This document shows, one piece after another, positions 53,401 through 62,018 of a stretch of DNA of 64,000 nucleotides; positions within the stretch are counted from its first letter, which is position 1; every line of letters begins with the position of its first letter. Under the pieces are notes generated by a model, which saw only the letters and a list, made by a program, of their open reading frames with translations, did no database searches and was not told the origin of the DNA. Origin of the DNA: Leucobacter chromiiresistens (lineage in GTDB: Bacteria; Actinomycetota; Actinomycetes; Actinomycetales; Microbacteriaceae); contig NZ_FNKB01000002.1 of NCBI RefSeq assembly GCF_900102345.1, positions 1 through 64,000 of the forward strand. Reading direction: 5' to 3'. The position numbers and the translations under genes are program-made.

Positions 53401-55023
53401 CGGATGCGCGGGGACGCGCTGCGCGACGCCGTGCTGCACGGATCCCTGCAGCGACTCCGGCCGATCGTGATGACGGCGCTCGCCACCATTCTCGCGCTCA
53501 CGCCGATGGCGCTCGGCATCACCGGCAAGGGCGGCTTCATCTCGCAGCCGCTCGCCGTCGTCGTGATCGGCGGACTGCTGTCGTCGACGGTGCTGACCCT
53601 CGTCGTGCTCCCCACCCTCTACTACCTCGTGGAGCGCCGCCGCGAGGGCGGCCCGAAGCGGGGCGGCCCGGTGCGTCGTCGGCGCAGCCCGAGGCCCGAC
53701 GCGGGGCCCGCGCTCGCGGGTGCCGGCGCCGGTGCTGTCACGGGTGCGGGCCTCGGTGCGGGTACGGGCGCTGCATCGGGATCGGGCGCTGCAGCGGGTG
53801 CCGTTTCCGCGGCGGGCGCGGGCTCCGTCTTCGGAGTGCGCCGCAGGCGCGGCGCCGGAGCGGCCGGCGACGCCCGCGCCCACGCGGAGACCGACGTGGA
53901 CTCGGTGGGCGCCGCGCATGCCACCCATGCCGCGGACCCCGCTGAGCCGCCGACGCCGGCTGCACCTGTTCCCGCGGTGCCGGCGCCCGCCGCACCCGCG
54001 CCCCCGGTGCCGTCCGCGTCGGCCGTGCCGCCGGTGCCCGCGGTGCCCGTGGTGCTGCCGGCGCCGCAGGAGCCCGTCGCACCCGCGCAGCAGCCCCGCG
54101 CGGAGCCCGAGGCTCCGCGCGGGGCCGCCGCGGCGGAGGAGGCGATCGAATCGCCGGTGCTGCGGGAGTCGACGCCCGCTCACGGCATTCCGGAGCAGGT
54201 GGAGCAGCCGAGGGTCGCGCATGCCCCGGCGGAGCAAGCCGTTGCGGAATCCCCGGTCGACGAACCGGTCGCCGGCGAGCCGGAGCAGCTCGACGCGGCG
54301 GAGGCCGACCCGGTCACCATCGAGCCCGCCGCGGTGAACGAGCCCATGGGGCCGGCCACCGAGCAGATGTCGCTCGCCCTCGACGAGCTCGGCTTCACGG
54401 GTGACGACAACCCGCTCGCCGATCTCGGATTCGATGAGCCTGCGGAGGGCGCAGCACCGGCGCACGACCCGAGCCCCGAGCCTGCGTCGCAGGAGCGCCG
54501 CGGCGCGGATCACGCGGTGAGCCCGCTCTTCGCCGACGGGCCGGTCGCCGCAGGCGACGCCTCGATCGACCCCGCCTCGACCGACCCCGCCTCGAACGAC
54601 CCCGCCTCGACCGGGCACGACCCGCGCGTGCCGGAGTCGGCCGCGCCCGGAGAGACCGAGTCGATCCCCGCACCGGTCTCGGCACCGGTCTCGGCATCCG
54701 CGCCGACCGCGTCGGCAGCGCCCGAGCCCGAACCGGCGCCGGAGCCCGCGGCCGACGCCGAACCGGATGCCGGGCCACAACCCGGCCCGGCATCGGCACC
54801 GGCTCACGCCCCGACGCCCGATCCCGCAAGCGATCCCGAGGCCGAGCCGGAGCGGGCCGAACCGGCACCTCCGATCACGGGGGAGCTCGACTGGGAGCAG
54901 CTCATGTGGCAGGCCACGCAGGAGGTCGACGAAGCGGAGAACGCCGCGAGCCCGAAGACCGACCCGGGTGCCGGCGACGCCCCGGATGCGACGCCGGGAA
55001 CGCTCCCCGGGAACGCGCGCTGA
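50482..55023 (+). CDS. RND-family efflux permease with long disordered tail
   Basis: 1513 aa; the -10 box TAATCG precedes the ATG by six bases. Residues 1-1053 are a full AcrB-type RND transporter: 12 TM helices, two large periplasmic-type loops and the proton-relay helix GRVVDDSIVVIENIKRHLAD. Such pumps export drugs or lipophilic compounds. Residues 1054-1513 are an unusual Ala/Pro/Glu-rich disordered extension, cytoplasmic by topology, with a more ordered end (GELDWEQLMWQATQEVDEAE). No adaptor protein gene is adjacent. Confidence 0.85.
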   Translation: MHLLTALSLKNRALIALVTIVAAVFGVIGVGSLKQELMPSVQFPTIAVVTSYPGASPEVVNNDVSTPIETALRGVPQLESSSATSSTGTSTVLAEFTYGVDLAATEQKVERAISRISQTLPEAADTQVLSGTIDDFPVIQIAVTPAEGEDLQSTADLVERVAVPELSDIDGVRDAQLSGARPERITIQPNLDALAERGLSPQTITDTLQQSGVLIAAGSITEGDRTLAVQAGTELQSAEEIAALPIALSAEQLAPPQEQPEIPGQFEIEPPEPAAPATIGEVAEVRLEPGPEQSISRVDGAPALTIGVTKTSAANTVDVSHAVQDQLDELQDQLGGAQLTVIFDQAPYVEQSIETLTTEGLLGLVFAVLVILVFLMSIRATLVTAISIPTSVLLAFVGLNFADYTLNLLTLGALTISIGRVVDDSIVVIENIKRHLADGGDRAAVIIRAVREVAGAITASTVTTVAVFLPMAFVAGMVGELFRPFAFTVTIALVASLLVSLTIVPVLAYWFLRTGPSRRRRGFVTAGSGTEGEAAEASSRSSAEEIDEHPTALQRGYRPVIEWTLRRPAITLLIAVVVFSGTVAASPLMKTSFLGSDEQNSVGLVQSLAPGTSLDAQLAQAESVEQALNDVPAIESVQVTIGSAGGAAALFGGGGDGTVNYSITTDPDADQAQAQDDIRDAVDQLEGAGEFSIGQSGGGVTSSSAIEVDVTAPDQETLAQASDAVVAALQDEPSLQQVESDLGQSREFLRIAVDRGRAAELGLSEAGVAGQVTQQMQPAQIGQISMDATTVSVYLANATAPTDQAGVAALPIQTATGSQPLSSLAAVEVADGPVTVRTADGVRSVTVSALPKGDDLGTASAEVTAALESLELPDGASASVGGVLSQQADAFQQLGIALLAAILIVYVVMVATFRSLLQPLLLLISVPFAATGAILLLIVTGIPLGVASLIGVLMLIGIVVTNAIVLIDLVNQYRMRGDALRDAVLHGSLQRLRPIVMTALATILALTPMALGITGKGGFISQPLAVVVIGGLLSSTVLTLVVLPTLYYLVERRREGGPKRGGPVRRRRSPRPDAGPALAGAGAGAVTGAGLGAGTGAASGSGAAAGAVSAAGAGSVFGVRRRRGAGAAGDARAHAETDVDSVGAAHATHAADPAEPPTPAAPVPAVPAPAAPAPPVPSASAVPPVPAVPVVLPAPQEPVAPAQQPRAEPEAPRGAAAAEEAIESPVLRESTPAHGIPEQVEQPRVAHAPAEQAVAESPVDEPVAGEPEQLDAAEADPVTIEPAAVNEPMGPATEQMSLALDELGFTGDDNPLADLGFDEPAEGAAPAHDPSPEPASQERRGADHAVSPLFADGPVAAGDASIDPASTDPASNDPASTGHDPRVPESAAPGETESIPAPVSAPVSASAPTASAAPEPEPAPEPAADAEPDAGPQPGPASAPAHAPTPDPASDPEAEPERAEPAPPITGELDWEQLMWQATQEVDEAENAASPKTDPGAGDAPDATPGTLPGNAR

Positions 55024-55025
55024 TC

Positions 55026-56534
55026 GTGGCGCGCAAGCGAGGCGGCGGGTTCAAGCCCCCCGCCAACTACGACCCCCACCGCAAGCCGAAGCGCGCCGGG
55101 AGCGCCGAGCCGCGCCGCGGGCGACCGGCGGCGCCCACGGAGGATCGCGTCGAGCCGTCGCAGCGGGCTGCGCCGGGGCGGCAGTCAGCCCGAACAGCGG
55201 GGCGCGCATCGGGAACGGACGCGACGGCATCGCGATCCGCCGCGAACCGGCGCGAGACCCCCCGCGCCGCCGCGCCGCCGCAGCGACTCGAAGCCCGGCG
55301 CACGACCGCCGCGGATGCGGCCGGGCTCGCATTCGGCGACCTCGGGCTCGGGGGCAACCTCATCCGGGTGCTCGGCGAGCTCGGGGCCGAGAAGCCGTTC
55401 CCGATCCAGGCGGCGACGATCCCCGACGCGGTCGCCGGCCGCGACGTGCTCGGGCGCGCGCGCACCGGATCCGGCAAGACGATCGCCTTCGGCGCGGCGC
55501 TCGTCGAGCGTCTGCTGCGGTTGAAGGGGCAGGGCGCGTTCGCGTCGGACCCGAAGCCCGCCCAGGCGCGGAAGCAGCGGGGCGTGCGCGAGACGCGGGG
55601 CGCGACCCGCAAGCCGAAGGCGCTGATCCTCGCACCGACCCGCGAGCTCGCGCTGCAGATCGACCGAACCGTGCAGCCCCTCGCCCGGTCGGTCGGCTTC
55701 TACACGGCGCAGCTCGTCGGCGGAGTGCCCGTCGACCCGCAGATCCACGCCCTCGAGCGCGGCGCCGACATCATCATCGGCACCCCGGGGCGGGTCGAAG
55801 ACCTCGTCGCGCGTCGACGTCTCGACCTGCGCGAGGTGCTCGTCTCCGTCATCGACGAGGCCGACCACATGTGCGACCTCGGGTTCCTCGAACCCGTGCA
55901 GCGCGTGCTGCGGCACACGGTGCGCGGCGGCCAGCGGCTGCTGTTCTCCGCGACGCTCGACGCGTCGGTGTCGGCGCTCATCGGGGAGTTCCTCTCCGAC
56001 CCGGCGGTGCACGAGGCCGAGGAGGCCGCGGCGATGCCGGTCGATCACCGCGTGCTCGTCGTGCAGCGCGCGCAGAAGAACGAGGTGCTCGTCGAACTCG
56101 CCGCGGGCGGAGGGCGCACGATCGTGTTCTGCCGCACCCGCGCATCCGCCGAGCAGGTCGCCGAGATGCTCGGCGCCGCCGGCATCACGGTGACCGCGCT
56201 CCACGGCAACCTCAGCCAGGCGCGGAGAGAGCTCAACCTCGCGAAGTTCACCTCGGGCCGGGCGAGCGTGCTCGTCGCCACCGACGTCGCGGCGCGCGGC
56301 CTCCACATCGACGGCGTCGACCTCGTCGTGCAGGCCGATGCGCCGGAGGACGCGAAGGGGTACCTGCACCGCACCGGCCGCACCGGTCGCGCGGGGGAGG
56401 CGGGGAGCGCCGTGCTCGTGATCCCGCCCTCGCGCGAACCGCGCACGCGCCAGCTGCTCGAGGAGGCGGGCGTCAGCGCTTCGTTCTTCGGCCCGGCCGC
56501 GCCGGTCTCCGCCGGTGCAGCGACCCGCGGTTGA
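55026..56534 (+). CDS. DEAD-box RNA helicase
   Basis: 502 aa from a GTG two bases after the RND stop. A basic disordered start (about 1-95) precedes the two RecA domains: FPIQAATIPDAVAGRDVLGR, P-loop ARTGSGKT, LAPTRELALQID, GTPGRVEDL, DEAD in VIDEADHMCDLG, SAT, and HRTGRTGRAGEAG. Unwinds RNA during ribosome assembly or mRNA decay. A 30-residue insert between P-loop and motif Ia is Lys/Arg-rich. Confidence 0.9.
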   Translation: MARKRGGGFKPPANYDPHRKPKRAGSAEPRRGRPAAPTEDRVEPSQRAAPGRQSARTAGRASGTDATASRSAANRRETPRAAAPPQRLEARRTTAADAAGLAFGDLGLGGNLIRVLGELGAEKPFPIQAATIPDAVAGRDVLGRARTGSGKTIAFGAALVERLLRLKGQGAFASDPKPAQARKQRGVRETRGATRKPKALILAPTRELALQIDRTVQPLARSVGFYTAQLVGGVPVDPQIHALERGADIIIGTPGRVEDLVARRRLDLREVLVSVIDEADHMCDLGFLEPVQRVLRHTVRGGQRLLFSATLDASVSALIGEFLSDPAVHEAEEAAAMPVDHRVLVVQRAQKNEVLVELAAGGGRTIVFCRTRASAEQVAEMLGAAGITVTALHGNLSQARRELNLAKFTSGRASVLVATDVAARGLHIDGVDLVVQADAPEDAKGYLHRTGRTGRAGEAGSAVLVIPPSREPRTRQLLEEAGVSASFFGPAAPVSAGAATRG

Positions 56535-56629
56535 CGAACCCGCCAGCGCGAGGCGCCTCGATTTAGAGGAAGCTCACAACGCGCACCCGTGACCACCGGG
56601 CGCCGATTTGTGGCTGCACGGCCCATCGC

Positions 56630-56658
56630 TTGGCAGTGTCGGCGCGCGTCTCTAGGCT
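56630..56658 (+). promoter_or_regulatory. promoter of acyl-CoA oxidase
   Basis: TTGGCA (56630-56635), 17 bp and TAGGCT (56653-56658) make a good -35/-10 pair 63 bases before the ATG; GAAGGAG lies just upstream of the start, so this gene has a normal leader. Confidence 0.6.
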
Positions 56659-56720
56659 GACAGCAATTCGGGGCCCGGCAGGCCCGGGCCGCCCCGCTCG
56701 TCACCTTCGAAGGAGTTCCG

Positions 56721-58814
56721 ATGGCCGACCTCAGCGCATCGTCCCACCCCCGAATCGATCCCGCCGTCGTGAGCGACGCGCTGCTCGGCAAGTGGAAGAC
56801 CGAGCGGCTCGAGTCACGGAGGCTCGCGGCCGACCCGCGGCTCCACACCATCCCCGGGCAGTCGATGAGCGACCACCGCGAGCGCGCCCTCGAACAGCTG
56901 AGCATCCTCGTCGAAGCGGGCGCGATCCAGCGCGCGTTCCCCGCAGCAGCCGGCGGGAGCGATAACCACGGCGGCAACATCGCCGCCTTCCAGGAACTGG
57001 TGCTCGCCGACCCCTCGCTGCAGATCAAGAGCGGAGTGCAGTGGGGCCTGTTCGGCGCCGCGATCCTGCACCTCGGCACCGCGAAGCACCACGAGCGCTG
57101 GCTGCCCGACGTCATCAGCCTGCAGACGCCGGGCGCGTTCGCGATGACCGAGATCGGGCACGGATCGGACGTCGCATCGATCGGCACCACGGCCACCTAC
57201 GATCCGGAGACCGAGGAGTTCGAGATCCACACGCCGTTCGCCGGCGCGTGGAAGGACTACCTCGGCAACGCCGCCCTGCACGGGCGCGCCGCCGTGGTGT
57301 TCGCGCAGCTCATCACCCGCGGGGTGAACCACGGCGTGCACGCCTTCTACGTGCCGATCCGCACCCCCGAGGGGGAGATGCTGCCCGGCGTCGGCAGTGA
57401 GGACGACGGCGTGAAGGGCGGTCTCAACGGGATCGACAACGGGCGCCTGCACTTCACGCGGGTGCGCGTACCGCGCGAGAACCTGCTCAACCGGTACGGC
57501 GACGTCGCGGCCGACGGCACCTACTCCTCGGAGATCGACAGCCCCGGCCGACGCTTCTTCACGATGATCGGCACGCTCGTGCAGGGCCGCGTCTCGCTCG
57601 ACGGATCGGCGGTGCGCGCCATGCAGGCGGCCCTCGGCATCGCGATCCGGTACGGCAGCGAGCGCCGCCAGTTCCCCGGCGCATCCGGGCGTGAGACCGT
57701 GCTGCTCGACTACGGCCTGCATCAGCGACGCCTCATCCCGCGCCTCGCGCAGACCTACGCCATGCAGTTCGCCGACGAGCGCCTGCTCACCGTCTTCGAC
57801 GAGGTGTTCTCGGGGGCGAAGGACACCGACGAGAACCGCGAAGACCTCGAAACGCTCGCAGCGGCGTTCAAGCCGCTATCGACCTGGGCCGCGCTCGACA
57901 CCCTGCAGGAGGCCCGCGAGGCCTGCGGCGGCGCCGGGTTCATCGCGAAGAACCGCATCGTCGGCCTGCGCGCCGACCTCGACATCTACGTGACCTTCGA
58001 GGGCGACAACAACGTGCTGCTGCAACTCGTCGGCAAGCGCCTCCTCAGCGACTACGCCGCGCAGTTCAAGAACGCCGATCGCGCAGCGCTCGCACGCGCC
58101 GCCGCCAGCCAGATCGGCAACCGCGTCAGCCGCTTCGGCCTGCGCGTCGTCGGGCAGAGCATCGCCGACTTCGGGCAGGTCGCCCGCTCGATCGAGAGCA
58201 TGCGCTCGCCGCAGGCGCAGCGGCAGCTGCTCGCGGATCGCGTGCAGACCATGATCGGCGAGATCGCGCTCGCGCTGCGCGACGCGACGAAGGGCATCCC
58301 GAAAGACGATCGGCGTGCCCGCGCGATCGCGAACGAGAACGCGTTCAACGCGCAGCAGTACAAGCTCATCGAGGCGGCTCGCGCGCACGGAGAGCTGCTG
58401 CAGTGGGAGGCGTTCACCGACGCGCTCGAGAAGATCACTGACGCCGGGTCGCGGCAGGTGCTCACCTGGATGCGAGACCTCTTCGGGCTCGGGATCATCG
58501 AGCGCAACGCCGCCTGGTACCTCACCGCCGGGCGGATCTCCCCGCACCGGGCCGAATCGGTGACGGCCTACGTCGACCGCCTCATCTCGCGACTGCGCCC
58601 GCACGCACTCGATCTGATCGAGCCGTTCGGGCTCACCCCCGAACTGCTGCGCGCCGAGATCGCGACCGGCATCGAGGCGGAGCGGCAGCAGGAGGCGCAC
58701 GACTACGTGGAGGCGCAGCGCGCCGCCGGCACCTGGCCCGTGCACGAGAAGGAGCTGCGCCGGCGCCAGCAGGAGGCCGAGCGCCGCGCGGCGGGCCAGG
58801 CGAAGGTGAGCTGA
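56721..58814 (+). CDS. acyl-CoA oxidase / dehydrogenase-type enzyme
   Basis: 697 aa, the length of acyl-CoA oxidases. Flavin and substrate motifs: AFAMTEIGHGSDVASIGTTA, then YGSERRQFPG and ACGGAGFIAKNRIVGLRADL with DIYVTFEGDNNVLLQLVGK. It oxidises acyl-CoA to enoyl-CoA, passing electrons to oxygen, as a first step of fatty-acid breakdown. The C-terminal 200 residues are the helical oxidase domain. Confidence 0.9.
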   Translation: MADLSASSHPRIDPAVVSDALLGKWKTERLESRRLAADPRLHTIPGQSMSDHRERALEQLSILVEAGAIQRAFPAAAGGSDNHGGNIAAFQELVLADPSLQIKSGVQWGLFGAAILHLGTAKHHERWLPDVISLQTPGAFAMTEIGHGSDVASIGTTATYDPETEEFEIHTPFAGAWKDYLGNAALHGRAAVVFAQLITRGVNHGVHAFYVPIRTPEGEMLPGVGSEDDGVKGGLNGIDNGRLHFTRVRVPRENLLNRYGDVAADGTYSSEIDSPGRRFFTMIGTLVQGRVSLDGSAVRAMQAALGIAIRYGSERRQFPGASGRETVLLDYGLHQRRLIPRLAQTYAMQFADERLLTVFDEVFSGAKDTDENREDLETLAAAFKPLSTWAALDTLQEAREACGGAGFIAKNRIVGLRADLDIYVTFEGDNNVLLQLVGKRLLSDYAAQFKNADRAALARAAASQIGNRVSRFGLRVVGQSIADFGQVARSIESMRSPQAQRQLLADRVQTMIGEIALALRDATKGIPKDDRRARAIANENAFNAQQYKLIEAARAHGELLQWEAFTDALEKITDAGSRQVLTWMRDLFGLGIIERNAAWYLTAGRISPHRAESVTAYVDRLISRLRPHALDLIEPFGLTPELLRAEIATGIEAERQQEAHDYVEAQRAAGTWPVHEKELRRRQQEAERRAAGQAKVS

Positions 58815-58848
58815 GCCCGTGCCGCCCGCCGCTCGTTAGGGTGGAGGC

Positions 58849-59823
58849 ATGAGCGAAGCGCTGCGAGACCTGTACCCCGCCATCGAGCCCTACGCGGAGG
58901 GCATGCTCGACGTCGGCGACGGCCACTCCGTCTACTGGGAGGCGTGCGGTAATCCTGACGGGAAGCCCGTCGTGTTCCTCCACGGCGGCCCCGGCGGCGG
59001 CTGCGCGCCCGATCATCGGCGCTTCTTCGATCCCGAGCGCTACCGCATCGTGCTGTTCGACCAGCGCGGCTGCGGGCGCAGCGTGCCGCACGCGAGCGCG
59101 CCCGACGCCGATCTCTCGACGAACACCACCTGGCATCTGGTCGCCGACATCGAGTGGCTGCGCGAGTCGCTCGGCATCGAACGCTGGCAGGTCTTCGGCG
59201 GATCATGGGGCTCGACCCTCGCGCTTGCATACGCCCAGACCCACCCGCAGCGGGTGACGGAGCTCGTGCTGCGCGGCATCTTCACGCTGCGCGCCGCCGA
59301 GATCCGCTGGTTCTACCAGGAGGGGGCGTCGCACCTCTTCCCCGACATGTGGGAGGAGTACCTCGCGGTCATTCCCGAGGCGGAGCGCGACGACCTCGTC
59401 GCCGCCTACCACCGCCGCCTCTTCGACGCCGATCCGGCGGTGCACGTGCCCGCCGGGGTGGCATGGACCGTCTGGGAGAACTCGACGATCAGACTCCTCC
59501 CCGACCTCGAGGGCATCGCGGAGGCGCGGGCGGACACGGTGAGCGCCGTCGCATTCGCGCGCATCGAGAACCACTACTTCTCGAACGCGGGGTGGCTCGA
59601 GGAGGGTCAGTTGATCCGCGATGCAGCCGAGAAGCTCGCCGGCATCCCCGGCGTCATCGTGCAGGGACGCTACGACGCGTGCACGCCGCCCGAGACGGCG
59701 TGGGATCTGCACCGCGCCTGGCCCGAAGCGCACTTCGAGATGATTCCCGACGCGGGGCACGCGGCGAGCGAGCCCGGCATCGTCGACGCGCTCGTGCGCG
59801 CCACCGATCGCTTCGCCGCGTGA
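58849..59823 (+). CDS. pip: prolyl aminopeptidase
   Basis: 324 aa. Removes N-terminal proline from peptides. Family motifs: FLHGGPGGGCAPDHRRFFDP, LFDQRGCGRSVPHA, nucleophile FGGSWGSTLALAYAQTHP, and His in IPDAGHAASEPG. The full fold and cap are present. Confidence 0.93.
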   Translation: MSEALRDLYPAIEPYAEGMLDVGDGHSVYWEACGNPDGKPVVFLHGGPGGGCAPDHRRFFDPERYRIVLFDQRGCGRSVPHASAPDADLSTNTTWHLVADIEWLRESLGIERWQVFGGSWGSTLALAYAQTHPQRVTELVLRGIFTLRAAEIRWFYQEGASHLFPDMWEEYLAVIPEAERDDLVAAYHRRLFDADPAVHVPAGVAWTVWENSTIRLLPDLEGIAEARADTVSAVAFARIENHYFSNAGWLEEGQLIRDAAEKLAGIPGVIVQGRYDACTPPETAWDLHRAWPEAHFEMIPDAGHAASEPGIVDALVRATDRFAA

Positions 59824-60749
59824 GCGCTCAGATGCCGCTCGACCTGCAGGAGATCCTCGACGATGTGCACGAGGCCGTGCGCCCGCTCATCGGCTCGGGC
59901 AGCGTCGCCGACTACATTCCGCGCCTCGCGGCGGTGAACCCCGACCACTTCGGCATCTCCGTCATGATGACCGACGGCACCCAGCGCTCGTCGGGCGATG
60001 CCGATGTCGAATTCTCCATCCAGAGCATTTCGAAGGTCTTCTCCCTGGCGCTCGTGATCGCGGGCGACGGCGACGAGATCTGGCAGCGCGTGGATCGCGA
60101 GCCCTCGGGCGCGGCGTTCAACTCGCTGGCGCAGCTCGAGTACAAGCGCGGCATTCCCCGCAACCCGTTCATGAATGCCGGCGCGCTCGTCGTCGCCGAC
60201 CACCTGCTGTCGCTCACGCCCGACGCCGACGACCCGGTGCTCGACTTCGTGCGCACCGAATCGGGCAACCCCGACATCTCGATCGACGCGCTCACCGCGG
60301 CATCCGAGCTCGCGCACGCCGACCGCAACTCGTCGATCGCGCACCTGCTGCGGAGCTTCGGCAACCTCATCAACGACGTGGACGCGGTGCTCGACCGGTA
60401 CGTGCGCCAGTGCTCCATCGCGATGAGCTGCGCCGACCTCGCCGCCGCGGGCGCCTTTCTCGCTCGACGCGGTGAGAGCGCCGACGGCAGGCTGCTGCTC
60501 AGCGGCAACCAGACGAAGCGGATGAACGCCGTCATGCTGACCTCGGGCTTCTACGACGCGGCGGGCGAGTTTGCGTACCGCGTCGGCCTGCCCGGCAAAT
60601 CTGGCGTGGGCGGCGGCATTCTCGCGGTCGTGCCCGACGTGTGCTCGATCTGCGTGTGGGGCCCGGGGCTCGACTCGTCGGGCAACTCGCTGATCGGCAT
60701 GGCCGCGCTCGACGAGCTCACGTCGCGCACCGGCTGGTCGATCTTCTAG
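59820..60749 (+). CDS. glsA: glutaminase
   Basis: 309 aa from a GTG overlapping the previous stop; an ATG at 59832 is equally likely. Serine-dependent beta-lactamase-type glutaminase, converting glutamine to glutamate and ammonia. Motifs: SIQSISKVFSLALVIAGDGD (catalytic SISK), NPFMNAGALVV, and LPGKSGVGGGILAVVPD. Its link to prolyl aminopeptidase is probably only co-transcription. Confidence 0.93.
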   Translation: MSAQMPLDLQEILDDVHEAVRPLIGSGSVADYIPRLAAVNPDHFGISVMMTDGTQRSSGDADVEFSIQSISKVFSLALVIAGDGDEIWQRVDREPSGAAFNSLAQLEYKRGIPRNPFMNAGALVVADHLLSLTPDADDPVLDFVRTESGNPDISIDALTAASELAHADRNSSIAHLLRSFGNLINDVDAVLDRYVRQCSIAMSCADLAAAGAFLARRGESADGRLLLSGNQTKRMNAVMLTSGFYDAAGEFAYRVGLPGKSGVGGGILAVVPDVCSICVWGPGLDSSGNSLIGMAALDELTSRTGWSIF

Positions 60750-60821
60750 GCCGCCGCTCGGAGGGGCGCGCCGCGGCGGCCGGCCGTGCGAGCGGCGGTC
60801 GGTCGTGCGAGCGGCGGTCGT

Positions 60822-60895
60822 GCGAGCGGGGTCACTTCGGGAGCGTGTTGCACGGGTGCGGGCCCGCAACACCCTCCCGAAGTGACCCCGCTCGC
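60822..60895. repeat. 30-bp near-perfect inverted repeat
   Basis: Arms 60822-60851 and 60866-60895 match at 29 of 30 positions with a 14-nt loop. The outer part reads GCGAGCGGGGTCACTTCGGG. It is far longer than needed for a terminator and follows direct repeats that share its outer sequence. It may be an intergenic REP/MITE-like element or a very stable terminator of glsA. Confidence 0.7.
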
Positions 60896-60972
60896 GGAGG
60901 CGGCTGCGCTCCGCGCCGCTCCGCACCGGCGCCGGTCGGTCGCGCCGCCCTTCACGCATCCGATGCGGCGGC

Positions 60973-60997
60973 GGGGCCGCATCTCAGATGCGGCCCC
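60973..60997. terminator. hairpin terminator
   Basis: GGGGCCGCATC and GATGCGGCCCC pair over 11 bp with a 3-nt loop. No U-tract. A second terminator-like structure after glsA. Confidence 0.6.
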
Positions 60998-61116
60998 GCT
61001 GCGCAAGGTGCCCGCGAACGTACCGATGCTTCACTATCATCGGCAGCACACCGCCGTCGGAACATCCGCGTGATTCCGACGCGCACCGACATCCCCGAGT
61101 ACCCACAGGAGCAGCC

Positions 61117-62007
61117 GTGACGTTCAACGACAACGTGCGCATCGACAACAGCAAGGTGCGCAAGCGCCGGGGCGCACGAACCGGCGGGATGGTCGCGGGC
61201 GGCGGCATCGGCATCGCACTGCTGCTCGCGCTCGGCTCGCAGCTGCTCGGCTTCGACCTGACCCCGTTCGCCCCCGCGGTGCAGCAGGCGGTGGGCGGCG
61301 GCACGACGTCGGAGCAGTCGGAGGTGGTGCTCGACGCATGCAAGAGCGGGGCTGATGCGAACACCGACGACGAGTGCCGCATGAACGCGACCGCCGATTC
61401 GCTCGATCGCTTCTGGGCGGGCGAGGTCGGCAACTACCGCTCGCCCGGCCCCGTGATCCTGTTCGACGGTCAGACGCAGTCGGGCTGCGGCGCGGCATCG
61501 GCCGCGACCGGCCCGTTCTACTGCCCGGCCGACGAGACCATCTACATCGACGTCGCGTTCTTCGACACCCTCTCGGGGGAGTACGGCGCGTCAGACGGCT
61601 CGCTCGCCCAGATGTACGTGCTGGCGCACGAGTGGGGCCACCACATCTCGAACCTCATCGGCTCGCTGCAGAGCACGGGTCGCGAGACGGGCCCCGCTTC
61701 GGGGTCCGTACGCCTCGAACTGCAGGCGGATTGCTTCGCGGGCGCGTGGGTGCAGGCCGCGTCGACGACCACCGACGACCAGGGCGTGACGTTCTTGAAG
61801 CCGGTCACCCAGCAGCAGATCGACGATGCGATGAGTGCAGCCGCTGCGGTCGGCGACGATCACATCATGGAGTCGGCGGGCGTCGACGTGAACCCCGAGC
61901 GGTTCACGCACGGCAGCTCGGAGCAGCGGCAGCGGTGGTTCATGACGGGCTACGAGGAGGGGCCCACGGCCTGCGGCACGTTCGACGTGAGCGCCGCAGA
62001 CCTGTAG
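61117..62007 (+). CDS. neutral zinc metallopeptidase (YpfJ family)
   Basis: 296 aa from a GTG with AGGAG upstream. One N-terminal TM (MVAGGGIGIALLLALGSQLL) anchors an extracytoplasmic peptidase domain. Zinc motif HEWGHHISNLIGS, and the second acid in RLELQADCFAGAW. Family members are predicted membrane-bound zinc proteases with unknown targets. Four to six cysteines (CKSG, DECRM, GCGAAS, FYCPAD) suggest disulfides. Confidence 0.85.
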   Translation: MTFNDNVRIDNSKVRKRRGARTGGMVAGGGIGIALLLALGSQLLGFDLTPFAPAVQQAVGGGTTSEQSEVVLDACKSGADANTDDECRMNATADSLDRFWAGEVGNYRSPGPVILFDGQTQSGCGAASAATGPFYCPADETIYIDVAFFDTLSGEYGASDGSLAQMYVLAHEWGHHISNLIGSLQSTGRETGPASGSVRLELQADCFAGAWVQAASTTTDDQGVTFLKPVTQQQIDDAMSAAAAVGDDHIMESAGVDVNPERFTHGSSEQRQRWFMTGYEEGPTACGTFDVSAADL

Positions 62008-62018
62008 GGCGACGCGGA

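Larger units (their letters stand above)
60750..61116. other. 367-bp intergenic region with large inverted repeats
   Basis: No credible gene. Direct repeats of GTGCGAGCGGCGGTCG (about 60786-60820), a 30-bp inverted repeat (60822-60895) and a terminator (60973-60997) fill the first part. The last 80 bases are promoter space for the metallopeptidase, with a TATCAT box near 61040. Confidence 0.5.

Noticed and set aside
48921..53945. 1674-codon plus-strand frame crossing DUF445 and RND genes
   Set aside because: Arg-rich low-complexity product overlapping well supported genes in other frames.
50407..54807. 1466-codon minus-strand open frame opposite the RND gene
   Set aside because: Low-complexity Arg/Asp/Gly-rich translation typical of antisense GC-rich frames; no start or motif.
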